Program-made: the position numbers and the translations under genes
Shown: positions 48,485 through 60,041 of the stretch, one piece after another
Position numbering within the stretch: position 1 is the stretch's first letter
Layout of the letters: every line of letters begins with the position of its first letter
The notes under the pieces: generated by a model
What the model saw: only the letters and a program-made list of their open reading frames with translations
What the model was told of the DNA's origin: nothing
Databases searched by the model: none
Assembly (NCBI GenBank): GCA_011503125.2
Contig: WWBZ02000082.1
Span: 868,001-932,000, forward strand
DNA length: 64,000 nt
Origin: Botryosphaeria dothidea
Lineage: Eukaryota; Ascomycota; Dothideomycetes; Botryosphaeriales; Botryosphaeriaceae
Reading direction: 5' to 3'

Positions 48485-51400
48485 ATGGACAGCAAGACCC
48501 ACAACACCCGCAGCAAGCGCAAGCAACCTCCGACACCCTCCAACGACCGCCCCGTGAAACAGCGCAGACCCGACAGAAACGCCCAGCCCCAGGCCGGCCA
48601 AGATCAACCAGCCATGAACGGCACCAACGGCGGTCAGCCCAACGGCATGGAGCTGGACTACGATTCCGATGACATGCGCTCCGTCACCCACATCGGCGCA
48701 TCCGGCGACACGGTCGAGTGGCAGCGCACCATTGAAAAGGTCGTCAAGAATGTCGTCTCCATCCACTTCTGCCAGACTGCTGCCTTCGACACCGACTCGG
48801 CCTTGGCCAGCGAGGCTACCGGCTTCGTCGTTGACGCCCAGCGGGGTTATATTCTTACCAACAGGGTAGGCTATCCACACTAGAAGATCAGAGTTTTCGC
48901 TGATTCCATCGCAGCACGTCGTGGGCGCTGGTCCTTTTTGGGGATACGTCATCTTCGACAACCATGAGGAGGTACGTCGCACAAGGCCGAATCCCCTAGA
49001 TCACGAGCAAGAACTGACTGCTTGCCTAGGTTGATGTACATCCCGTGTACCGCGACCCCGTACACGACTTCGGCATCCTCAAGTACGACCCCAAGGCTGT
49101 GAAGTACATGGACCTGTCGGCGTTGGAGTTGCGGCCAGACCTTGCCCGCGTGGGAGAGGAGATCAGGGTGGTCGGCAACGATGCCGGTGAGAAGCTTAGT
49201 ATTCTTTCTGGAGTTATCAGCCGTCTGGATCGCAATGCCCCAGAATATGGAGAAGGCTACAGCGACTTCAACACAAACTATATCCAGGCTGCCGCTGCTG
49301 CTAGCGGCGGTAGTTCTGGCAGTCCCGTGGTGAACCGTGACGGCGCTGCTGTCGCTCTTCAAGCTGGCGGTAGAGCGGATGGAGCTGCTACCGACTACTT
49401 TCTGCCGCTGGACCGCCCGCTTCGTGCCCTGCAGTGTGTCCGGAAAGGCCAGCCTGTGACGCGTGGAACCATCCAAACCCAGTGGATCTTGAAGCCATTT
49501 GATGAGTGCCGCAGGCTAGGCTTGACCACGAATTGGGAGGATGCTATGCGAAAGCAGTTCCCTAAGGAGACTTGTCTCCTTGTGGCCGAGGTCATCCTGC
49601 CCAACGGTCCTGCGGACGCCAAAATCCAGGAAGGTGACGTTTTGATCAAGGTGAACGGTGAACTTCTCACTCAATTCGTCCGCCTGGACGACATTCTGGA
49701 CTCTAGTGTGGGCGGAAAGATCAAACTGTTGATCCAGCGCCAGGGTGTGGACATGGAAGTTGAGGTTTCCGTTGGGGATCTTCACACCATTACCCCGGAT
49801 CGTTTCGTTTCGGCAGCTGGTGCTTCTTTCCATGACCTTTCATATCAACAGGCTAGGCTTTATGCTATCTCTACCAAGGGCATGGGCGTGTTCGTGTGCG
49901 AAGCCTCCGGCTCGTTCCGTTTTGAAGGCAGCGAGTCCGGCTGGCTGGTCCAGTCCATCGACCACAAGGAGACTCCGGACCTCGATACATTCGTTCAGGT
50001 CATGAAGGATATCCCGGGTGAGTGCTTTTTTTGCTTGTTGCAGAGTGTAGATTGCTAATTCATAGCCAGATCGCAGCAGGGTCGTCGTCACGTATAAACA
50101 TATCCGCGACTTACATACTTTGAACACCAGTGTCCTGACAATCGATCGTCACTGGCACGACAAGATGAAGCTCGCCGTCCGCAATGATGCTACGGGTCTG
50201 TGGGATATCTCAGATCTTGCAGACCGTATCCCGCCCAAGCCGCGCGAGCCCCAGCGTGCGAACTTCATCAGGATGGACCACGCTCAACATCCTCAGGCTG
50301 TCGACATCGTGAGGAGTTTCGTTCGAATTTCCTCGTCTATGCCGCTGAAGCTCGATGGCTTCCCAAGGTCGAGAAAGGTTGGCTACGGCCTGGTTGTGGA
50401 TGCCGAAAAGGGTCTGGTGCTCGTATCTCGTGCGATAGTCCCGTACGACCTCTGTGACATTCAGATCACGATTGCGGATTCGATAGTTGTGGAGGGCAAG
50501 CCAGTCTTCCTCCACCCCCTCCAGAACTATGCCATCGTCAAATACGACCCCTCTCTCGTCCAAGCTCCAGTCAAGACCGCCAAGCTTTCAGACAAATTCA
50601 TCAAGCAGGGAGAAGACACTATCTTTTTCGGTTTCAATCAAAATCTGCGCCCAGTCGTGGCCAAGACTGTAGTCACGGATATTACTACCGTCGCTATTCC
50701 TGCTAGTGCTGCCACGCCGCGTTATCGCGCCATCAACTTGGACGCCGTTACCGTTGACACAAACCTTGCCGGTCAATGCGGCAGTGGTGTTCTGATCGCG
50801 GAAGACGGCACTGTCCAGGCCATCTGGCTGACGTACCTTGGTGAGCGCTCATCCCATAGCGGTAAGGATATGGAGTATCATCTTGGTCTTTCTACGCCAA
50901 TGGTCGAGCCTGTGTTGCGCCAGCTCCGGAACGGTGTTCAGCCCAAATTGCGCATTTTGAACGTTGAAATGCACACTGTTCAGATGGACAAAGCGCGCAT
51001 TATGGGAGTTTCTGAAGGTATGTCATCTCTCACTTATCAAGAAATATTTGCTAACAGCTGGCAGAGTGGATCCAGCGCGTTGAGCATGAGGATCCTGAGC
51101 GTCATCAGCTCTTCATGGTTCGCAAGGTCGACTCTGGACATGAGGGTGGTTTGCTTGAGGGCGACGTCATCCTTTCGTTCAACGGCAAGTTGATCACGCG
51201 CGTCTCCGACCTCGACATCATGTATGACAATGAGATCCTGGATGCCGTCATTATTCGCAAGCAGAAGGAAACCAGTATCAAGGTCCCCACGGTGCCCACC
51301 GAGGATCTGGAGACTGATCGTGCTGTCCTTTTCTGTGGTGCCATCCTGCACCGTCCGCATCACGCAGTGCGCCAACAGATCAGCAAGGTGCATTCGGACA

Positions 51401-51774
51401 TCTACGTCTCCGGTCGCATGCGCGGTTCGCCTGCCTGCGCTTACGGTCTCGCACCGACCAACTTCCTTACTCATGTCAACGGCGTATCGACACCTGATTT
51501 GTCGTCTTTCTTGCATGAAGTCAAGAAGATTCCGGACAATACCTACTTCCGCCTGAAGGTCATGACGTTTGATAACGTTCCATGGGTTGCGACGATGAAG
51601 AAGAATGAGCACTACTTCCCGACGATTGAGTTCGTCAAGGATGAGGCGGAGGAGCTGCGCTGGAAGCGGATTGTGCACGAGTGCGACGAGGGCGGTGCGA
51701 AAGAGATGATGAGTGTCGTCACAGACACAGCTGGCGTTGAAGAGGGAGCGGAGATCCCTGAAAGATTCAAATAA
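48485..51774 (+). CDS. NMA111: Nma111/HtrA-like pro-apoptotic serine protease (1,027 aa from the inner ATG)
   Basis: Five exons: 48485-48865, 48915-48971, 49030-50017, 50070-51017 and 51065-51774. A nuclear HtrA-family protease linked in yeast to cell death and fatty-acid homeostasis. A basic N-terminus ([17 protein letters not shown]) can serve as nuclear signal. The trypsin-like domain has His128 (NRHVVGAGP), Asp159 ([11 protein letters not shown]) and Ser242 (GGSSGSPV). PDZ domains follow, then a second, degenerate protease-like domain ([28 protein letters not shown]) and more PDZ sequence ([17 protein letters not shown]). The length is normal. An in-frame ATG at 48230 would add 85 residues that look like a mitochondrial presequence; the inner start gives the family's usual N-terminus. 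Confidence 0.95.
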
Positions 51775-52182
51775 ACTCCAATTTTCGCGCATGTCGAGAG
51801 ATCCAGGTAAAAGATACCTGCATATTCAAGTAAAACTTTTGGAGGACTTAATCAGGAGCCAGTGGTGGGTTGAATCGTTCCTTTCTGTTAGAGCGGCGTG
51901 GATGGCATTTGCAAAAAGAAACAGCATACCCTGGCGTCTTTCTGGGATAAGTAAGGGAGGGAGGGAAGGGTGTGTGATTCAGGCACCGGTCAACACAAAG
52001 ATCAGAGGCTAATACTCCCCAAAAGAAAAGGTAAAACTTCGCCTCATCATATTGAGAAGAACAACATTGAGTGAGCTGTGTTGAACTTATCTTGCTTTAG
52101 ATGTTGTGCAGCGAATAAACGCAAGTAGATAGGGCACATAGAAAAAAAAAAGTTCTACACCCTTGAGCGAAACTCCAGGTAG
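51775..52182. other. Intergenic region
   Basis: 3' flank of NMA111, with A-rich runs near 52142-52150. No gene recognised. Confidence 0.5.
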
Positions 52183-53158
52183 CATGCTGTAATCCTTTTT
52201 GACTGTATTCATCGTTCTGATCCTTGCTCGGGGATCTACACTGGAGTTTACCAAAGTCCGCAACCATCACCGAAAGTGGTAACCGGTGCTAACAGAAGTA
52301 AGCTTACCACTGATTAATATAACTATTCTAACGCTCGGCTCTCAAGGCATCGGTTTCTGCATCGTACATAGACTAGCGAAACGTACTCCAGAAAACACTT
52401 ATTTGCTCGCAGTCCATTCCGCCAAGGCGGGCGAGGAAGCAGTCCAGCAGCTGCGCGAGCTCGGCTTGACCTCTGTTTTCCAGGTCGTCGAAATGGACGT
52501 CACGAAGGATGGAGATGTTCAAAGGGCCACTACAGCCATAGAGATGAGTATTGGAAAACTTGATGGTACGTCCATGCTGTAGTTACCTCCAGGAATGCTC
52601 ATGAAAATGATGGCAATATTGCAGTTGCTGATATACTCGTTCAAAGTGGTTATAAACAACGCTGCCATAGCAGCCATTCCAACACCAGAGACTTCGTTAC
52701 CTGAGTTTCGCGCCATGTACAACCGCATCTTCGACACGAACATCACTTCGGTCGCGACGGTCACCACGGCCTTGATGCCGCTGCTGCGCCGCTCGGATGA
52801 CCCGCGCGTCATAAACGTCTCCTCGGGCCGCGCCTCCATGTACGCGCTGACGATGGGAGCCATGCCTCCGACTGCGTCTGTGGCATACTCGGTATCCAAG
52901 ACGGCGCTGAACGTATTGATGCTAGAGATGGTCAAGCAGGAGGCGAAGGTGGAGGAGGGAGATAGGATCCTGTACCAGGCGGCCAATTCGGGGCATTGCA
53001 AGACGGCGTTCAATGGGTTCCGGGGTCAGAGGGATCCCTTGGAAGGCACCAAAGTATTCGAAGAGCTGGTCTTCTCGGAACGTGGAACGTGGGATAGTGG
53101 ATTTTGGGAATGGGAGGGGGATGAGGAAAGCGGGAATATGAAGACGGTGCCGTGGTGA
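52183..53158 (+). pseudogene. Short-chain dehydrogenase/reductase with missing start, probably inactive
   Basis: Exons recognised: up to 52297, 52347-52565 and 52647-53158. The body is a classical SDR: VVTGANR for the cofactor-binding loop, VVINNAA, a Ser in INVSSGRAS, the catalytic AYSVSKTALN, and GHCKTAFNGFRG with a VPW end typical of a fungal carbonyl-reductase-like group. Two defects are visible. There is no ATG in frame between the TAG at 52180-52182 and the first splice. Joining the first two exons gives Ser where the TGxxxGxG loop needs Gly, across an unusual CAAG acceptor. A missed upstream exon could rescue the start but not the loop. The remaining 240 residues are intact, so inactivation would be recent. 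Confidence 0.55.
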
Positions 53159-56100
53159 CTTATGCTTGCATTTGATTTGGGCATAGTCGACACCGGTGAA
53201 AATGAGGCAGCGTATACAACAACGCGTAACACACTCTTACAATGAGTGATGCCTGTCGGGATACGTGGCAATGGAAAATGACGATTCCATATGGGGCACT
53301 GGGGGAATTGTCCGGCTGCGTTTTGCTTTTTGTCTGGTCCCTTACATACATCATCGTGCTTGAGCTTATTGTCAACTGTGCAGAGGAGCGCTGCAACCGA
53401 CGGTAAGCGCCGAATGCGAAATATCCCATAGACAAGGCAGATAAACGTTATATGAGGATTGCTTTAGGGACTTAAAGTATTTGTCTGGACGCAAATGTTC
53501 CATGTTTCGAGTAGCAAAGCTGTCCGGATGAATGCTTTGACTTCCTATGGCAGTCCCGATCTGGTCTTCGCATCCGGCGCTAGCCTACGGCTGCGGCATC
53601 TCCTCTCTGTAAAGTATGAAGGAGCCTCTACAGACCGAAGGGTCAACCGTGGCGTCCACAGGTCCACCGCCTGATCTGGAAGGCGCTTACATGACTAGAG
53701 CAGATGGTTTCATCTACTTTGCAGAATGCTTTAGATAACTTGAAGGCTTATCGACCAATTAGGACGCACCTCTGTGATCGTGCAGGGCTGATAAGGATCG
53801 GAAGCCTCGTGGTCCAGGGAAAGGAGTATGACGAATCGGGTCGAGACCACAAAAAGAAGCTTCAGAGCATCCCAGTGATTGCTCAAGACTGAGAAAAGCA
53901 GGGCGGGAATCTGAGGAAGCACGGGTGCGATCAGCACACTAGGCAAGATCTAAGCAGGGACGTGCTAATAGAAATGGAGATAAGTAGGTGCAGAGAAGAG
54001 CCTGCTGCAGGGTCCACTGCACGGAAAAAGGAATCTGGCAAAAGCAACAGGCCGACAAGTGTCCCAATGAGGCGGAACCGACGGCGCGTCAAGATTGCTT
54101 TTTTCTCGAAGATTGTGGGCGCTCAGGACGATGGGGAGGCCCAAGCAGGAGCAATGACGATCAGCGCTGGAATGCTTCGTTTTCTCGAAGCCTGCCCGCC
54201 TCCACTCTTGCAACCATCGGATCCACGCCTCACCATCCCGCGTCCAGACTCCCTTGCAACGGCACGACAGCCTTCCACGGGACGCCCCGTGATGCCTGAC
54301 CGGCAACTGCAAGGCCGACCACCCAGGCGGCGGGAACCAGGCGCTCATATCTCAGGGCACGCACGGCACCGATGATAGCCGCCCCGCCACGAACGTTATT
54401 GGCCTCCCGCGCAGCCAAGGGATTGCTGACTACTCCCTTGGTTCCTCAGATCGACAGCTCGCGGCGGCGGGCCGAGCTTGCCCCAGGTTTCTGGCGGCGT
54501 CAGATGCTCCTCAGGAGAGTCGATGCTGCGGGTGATGTGAGATGGTTCCACCAGGGGCCGTGGAGAAGGGCAGACTGGTGGTGGTTGCTGACGACCGACT
54601 TTCCCTTTTCGCCCTGCCCTCTCAGTCTCCCCCGCGCAGAAAGTTAATTTTGCATGCGCATGATGCACGTCAGCAGCGGGCGAAACAAGAAAGCGAGCGA
54701 CACGGCAGTCTCCCTTTCTGTCCCCCCCACGCCCGCTGTGGCAGGGGCGACCTGCGGAGGCGTTCCCTCCATCTGCACTCGTCCGTCCCTCGCTGGCACG
54801 GCGAGCCATCTGGGAAAGATAACGAGTGACGTGGCTTTTTTTTCCAATGGGGCAGCGTGCTTCCAGCCACTGTCAGTCAATGGTCTCGCGACTGACTACC
54901 GTTTTCGAGCTGTCGGAGACGCCAACCACACTTGCTACTGATGATTGCGCAAGTTTTCTTTCTTGTCGTTCTCCACAACATACCAAGTATGTCAAGCGCA
55001 CATGCAAAAATAGTATGTGCGTCCTCCAAGGGAAAGAACAGCCCGGTCTGGCCCTGCCCACTCTCTCACTCATCATTGCCCTTTGGAGCCGGGGGGGGGG
55101 GGGGCATATTGCCGCACAATCGCTGGAGGCACAGAAGCGGAGCTCCGAGCGACGGCCGGCTGCGTGCAGCACGTGAAGATAACGATACTCCAAACTCACC
55201 CCAGAGAAGACTGACTGCTCGGGGCAGAGGCGGGGGGATCACTCCACGCTGGCCCCACAATCACTCAACGGCGAAGCAGCAGCAGAACAAGCCACGGCCT
55301 GTGGTCAGCCCGCGCCTCCGCTTCGGCCCAAGCTCTCACAGAACCGCTCGGTAAGCATTTCCATTCCCAACAAATAGCCCAGAGTGCATGTCGTCGAAAT
55401 GGAAGGAAGCGGCGGTAAAAAGTGCACGCGGTTCGACGTACCCACGATATGATGATTCTGCCGAGTAAAGGACCTTCTTCCCCAGCTCAGACCGGTCGAT
55501 CAGCCTAGCCGGATCTTCGAGGAGCAGCACTCCAACAGCATGCGGGAGCAGAGATGCCCGAGATTACTCCATGCGTAGCGGCCAGAGATTGCTTCATGCG
55601 CAGCAACATCATCATCATATCAGCAGCAGCAGCATCTGGAGACGGCTGTGCAATCACAATTGATAACGAGCCCCCCTCTGCAAACATGGATGGCGCCAGT
55701 GCACGATGACCCTTGGTTGCCGCCGTGTCCCGGCATTACTGTCTGAGCATCCTGTCACCACCCTGCCTATCGCCCATTCGCTGCTAGCTCATTGGGCTGG
55801 ATGACGGCGCACCTTGCCCCTCATTCCTAGCTGACAGGACTTGCGGCTACGGCGTTCGCGGCCTAGCCGACCGTTGTGGCGGGATGAGAAGGGAAAGACC
55901 ACGCAGGAGAGGCGTCGAGGAAAGGGTGGAGGCGTCGGGGTGGGGCGGTTTGAACGGTGGTGGACAGCGTTCTAGGTTGTTTAGACTAGCGACGGGCTGT
56001 GCTCCAGCTCTGCATGTCGCGCCGGGGAGCACTCGGCCGTGGGCCGTGGACTGGCCTGGCGAGTCCGAGGATCTGGATACCGCTCAGTGGGCGGATTGGT

Positions 56101-56803
56101 TGGCCAAGGGCTGAGCGTGGTGGCTGCATGTAGTGCGGGGTGGGCGCCGGCGTTTCTCTCGTCTAGGCTCGTCTGGCAGGGGTGCCGGGAGCATGGGATG
56201 ATCGTTGGCAGGGTTTGCGTGAGAAGGGGCCACAGAAAGTGGGTGAGCAAAGCGGAGACTGGAAGCGTGTTGCTGTCGAGGGCGCGTTTGGTGGCCATGG
56301 GGGCGCGAGCTGGCGTCAACCACGAGTCAACATTGCGTGACGGTGTTGGAACGTTTCGAGTCTGGAGTAGCCGCCTGCTTGGGACTCGTGATGCGGGCAC
56401 CATTTCGATGACACATTCCGACGGAAAGAGGCGGTGATGGGGTGATAAGCTGTTCGTGTGCAACTAGTCCAATTGCTATGCAACATTCATAGACCTCGCA
56501 AGCTGCACGCACGGTGAATGACAGCATAGTTGTGCGTAAATGCAGAAAGGCGCAAACGTGGCGCTTGGTATCATAGAAGCAAAGAGAAGATGCAGACCGC
56601 AATGCCTCTGTGAAGCCCCAAGCCCATAATGATACAATGCTGGACCCCCAATGCCTCAAGAATGATGGGGTATCCATATGATAGTCGTCAAAGAAAAAGG
56701 AAACCCAGTAACTCCTCATAACTTTTCCGTCCCTTGTGCCATAGTCCAACAAATGCCGGAGCTGCACCAGTGCGCTCCAACAAGAATTACTGCCAAGCAG
56801 AAT
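53159..56803. other. Gene-free stretch of 3.6 kb
   Basis: The longest interval without a gene I can support. Open frames are short, overlapping and lack family resemblance. A run of 14 G lies at 55091-55104. It is bounded by the 3' ends of two genes, so it contains no promoter for either. Confidence 0.5.
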
Positions 56804-57445
56804 CTAGAAGTGTTCGGCAATGCTCTCGAGCACTTCCTTGTCGACGCTATTCCTTCGCCTGCGCTGGCGTCTCATTTCCATCTCCGTCTCCATGAGGCGT
56901 CCCTGGACCCACATGCGGAAGCGCTCGTCGTGCTTCACGCCGTCGGTGTTGAGCAGCTCTGTCAGCACGGCCTTGACCTGCTTATTGACGTCGTAGAGCT
57001 TCGTGTCCTCGGGCGCGGGCTGGCCGGTGCGGACCAAGTGGTGGGGAGCGTGGGCCGAGTGCACGACACTTGGCATGTCGGGGATAGGAGATGAGCTGGC
57101 GGCACTGGAAGGAGCGGCGGTGTGGTGAGGAGTGGCTGGGGTCTGGGTGGGCGAGTGCATCGGGCTGTACTGGGTTGAATAGTCCGAGGAGAAGGATGAA
57201 CGCGGGGAGTAGGAGGGTTCGTGGGTGACAGTCGGAACGGAGGGTGGGATTTGCAGAGTGAGACGCTGGCGAAGAGTCTCCTGCTGTGTGGAGAGGAGGA
57301 GGTAGCGGTGGTAGGTGTCGTTCTGGGAGAGGTCAGCGAGGCAGGCGTGGGAGGGTTTTAGGGTTGAGCTTACGCTACTAGAGCCACGGCGGGATTGCGG
57401 GGCCATTGCGAGGAAAGGGTCCAGGTTGGTGAATAGCGCAGTCAT
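56804..57445 (-). CDS. Small Ser/Pro-rich fungal protein of unknown function (196 aa)
   Basis: Two exons: 57445-57374 and 57322-56804, with a 51-nt GTAAGC...CAG intron. The N-terminus MTALFTNLDPFLAMAPQSRRGSSS is followed by a helical block (NDTYHRYLLLSTQQETLRQR). After a Ser/Pro-rich linker comes a C-terminal helical block (KLYDVNKQVKAVLTELLN; ERFRMWVQGRLMETEMEMRR) ending in a basic RQRRRR stretch. The two structured blocks around a variable linker look like a conserved fungal protein, but I cannot name a function. The C-terminal basic stretch could be a nuclear signal. Confidence 0.75.
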   Translation of the reverse strand: MTALFTNLDPFLAMAPQSRRGSSSVSSTLKPSHACLADLSQNDTYHRYLLLSTQQETLRQRLTLQIPPSVPTVTHEPSYSPRSSFSSDYSTQYSPMHSPTQTPATPHHTAAPSSAASSSPIPDMPSVVHSAHAPHHLVRTGQPAPEDTKLYDVNKQVKAVLTELLNTDGVKHDERFRMWVQGRLMETEMEMRRQRRRRNSVDKEVLESIAEHF

Positions 57446-59435
57446 GGACAGGGTGTGTGTGAATGGATTGTTGTTGGCGGTGGAAGTGGGAGGACGGAGG
57501 CAGCGGCCAAGGGGGGCTGATATATGTGGCAGCGCCCTGGGGTGGTGCGATGGGAGCTAGCTTCCCCGTCCGGAAGCAGTAATACGAGGTCGGGGGAGCT
57601 ATGTATATCTGGGGTGACTGGGCTGATAGGCGGGAGTGGAGCAGGGGTGTGGTGCTGCACGTCTGGGGGCGCTAGCGGAGGGCTTGGGCGGGGGCAAGCA
57701 GAGACGGGAGGGTGCCGCAGGGCTGGTTGGTGGCTTTGCTGGCTTCTTTGACGGCGTGGGCTGCGGTATTTGAGCTGGGCATTGCGCGTCCGGGCAGCGC
57801 TGTTTTCCTGGGGTGCCAGAGATACATTAATGCTATGACGTGCCGCACGTAGGGATGATGAAGTAACTACGCTCGGGCACCCGCCAAATCAGAGGCTCGG
57901 TCCGCCGTCCGCCGCGAAACTGCAGGCAGGCAGGCCTGTCTCTCGCTGCCAGCCCGTCCCCGAGCGCAAGTAAAAAAAAAAGTTGTCGTCGCCCGCCAGA
58001 CTTCCAATCGCCGCCCACGCCCTCCATTCCACCATTCCAGCGCCAGCCAGCCAGCACTGCCCATGACCTCACAGCCCGCCCATCCGCCGCCTGCCCGTCC
58101 AGCAACACCTTGCCGGCCCCGGTCGTCGCGACCAAGGCCAAGCGCAGCCCTGGGTCCATGGACCCGCTCAAAATACTGATCGTCGCCCTCTATTGAGCCG
58201 CTCCAGAGAAACGACATTCCCGAGCGTTTCAGCCTGGCGAGACCCTGCCAGACGTGCTGCCACCTGCCCTTGTTGTCTCCCGTTTCGCGGAACCCGCCTG
58301 CGCGCCTGACCAGCCCACGAGGAAACAACAGCGATGGTCATAGAGAAACAATGGGTATGCCGAATCGGGCGTTTGCGAGAGGTGGGCGCCCCTCACAAGG
58401 CCCGAAAGCGGCGCGCTGGTTGGCTGATCCTGCTGCTTTCAGCCCGCGCTGCGGGTACCAACGCTGCGAAACTTGCCCCCGTGCCTGTCAATCTGCCTGA
58501 CAATCGTGCTTCGAGAACACATCCGTGGCTGGTGCGTTCTGCCGTGCACCCCCCCGAATCCTGCCAGAGACACGCGCATTCTCGTCTCGCCTCCAGCCCA
58601 CGACGTCCTTCTATTCGGGGGAGCTGACTTGACACACACATCCAAATGACGTCGGCGGAGCACGAGAAAGCCCTGCCAAAACGTGGTGTGAGCTTTCCGA
58701 ATTGCCTGACGACCGATTACGAGGACCCTGCCCATCATGCAGAGCCGCCTTTGATCGCCTTCAAGGGCAAAGTCTGGAGAATTCCCGTTGCGAAACGCCC
58801 ACGCAGGTGCTGCTGAGTCCGGAAGGCGTGCAGTCAATCCTGCTGCGCCGGATCCCCTACCAATCCATGATCGTCGACATGATCTCATGTGGCGTTGCCA
58901 GCAGAACCTCAACACCAGCGCATCGAGCGATCTGATTTCTCTCAAGTCGCCCCTTATGCAGACGCCCGACCGCCTCTTTTCGATCAAACAAGATGCATCG
59001 CCGATGTGTTCTTGTCTTTCGGTATCACCGTCCTCGAGTGGGCCGTGCCGACAGCATGCCGGTTGTTCCGCATGGCCATCGAAAGTCTTGACTGATGCCT
59101 GGATGACGTCTACCGTGAGAGATTCAGCATAAGACGGATGCCCAAAGAAAAAGGGCCCAGAACAGGGTCGCAAGCTTCCCGCCACCTCCCCGCGTACTTT
59201 TCCATCCAGTATCAGATTCGCATCATCTCATAGGCCATTCCATACCTTAGCATCTCAGGATGGTGGTGTGATGCCTTGAAGAATTGCCACAGACTCGTCT
59301 TCGCGAGCTCTATTCTCCTATTGGTCTGAATCCTTGTCCCGGCGACCATATAAGGGTCGTGGAAGAGAATGGAAAAACCTGATAGCCGGTGAGGCGTCTG
59401 TTTCCCCAAATGTCGACGTGGTGTTGGCCAAGTCT
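57446..59435. other. Intergenic region of 2 kb
   Basis: Promoter of the 196-residue protein gene and 3' flank of the SET gene. A short ATG frame at 58646-58816 (+) translates to a protein-like 56 residues but has no recognisable domain or continuation. Confidence 0.45.
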
Positions 59436-60041
59436 TCATTCTTCCAGCTCTTTCCTTCGCTCGGTCCAGAACCCCTTGCCGTAGCTCACGAGAATTTCCT
59501 CGCCCCTGGCGATGCCTTTCGCCCGCTTCCCGCTCTTTCCCACACTCAGCACAAACACGCCCATGCGCCGCTCCAATCGGCCACTGCCCACGTCCACCCA
59601 TGCTTCACGGAACTCGGCGTTGGGGCCGGGTGGGCCCACTCCGCGATAGTCGTTGATGAAGCGAGCCTCGTTACCCATGCACGTTGCGTCAACGCCGATG
59701 CCCAGCTCACGGTCCAGCGACAAATCATAGTCTGATGCGGGATCGGCGTCGGCCCGGGTGTGGAAGAGGCCCAGGTACAGAATGATGAGCGTGTCGGGAG
59801 ACAGATGCTGCGAGGCGAACAGTCCGTGCTGGCCGCAGGCGGGATGCGAAGGATTGCTTATTTTAGTGATGCGGACCAAGGGCGATGGTGCCGCCGGGGG
59901 CTTGACAGCTACTGCGTGCTCAGGCGCTGCGTGAAGTTGTTTGATCGTGTCTGCCGTACAGGCCTTGGAGTACACCGGGGCAACGATGTATGCAAGGCTC
60001 TGTGGCCAACCCTTGGGAGTGCCAGACTTCGACGGACCCAT
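59436..60041 (-). CDS. Small SET-domain protein, putative lysine methyltransferase (201 aa)
   Basis: Single exon with an ATG start. The SET fold is recognised from GLFASQHLSPDTLIILYLG (about 73-91), the S-adenosylmethionine pocket motif GNEARFINDYRG (123-134) and the C-terminal GEEILVSYGKGFW (180-192), with Tyr187 at the catalytic position. The usual NHSC motif is replaced by RFINDYRG, so His and Cys are absent, and there is no post-SET Cys cluster. No chromodomain, PHD or other reader is present. This suggests a non-histone or specialised substrate, as for many small fungal SET proteins. Substrate unknown. Confidence 0.82.
   Translation of the reverse strand: MGPSKSGTPKGWPQSLAYIVAPVYSKACTADTIKQLHAAPEHAVAVKPPAAPSPLVRITKISNPSHPACGQHGLFASQHLSPDTLIILYLGLFHTRADADPASDYDLSLDRELGIGVDATCMGNEARFINDYRGVGPPGPNAEFREAWVDVGSGRLERRMGVFVLSVGKSGKRAKGIARGEEILVSYGKGFWTERRKELEE

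Noticed and set aside
58646..58816. 56-residue ATG frame that reads like protein (ALPKRGVSFPNCLTTDYED)
   Set aside because: No extension by splicing found and no family recognised; noted in case transcription is detected.
58439..59185. 248-residue minus-strand frame
   Set aside because: No domain or conserved block and overlapping alternative frames; no credible gene context.
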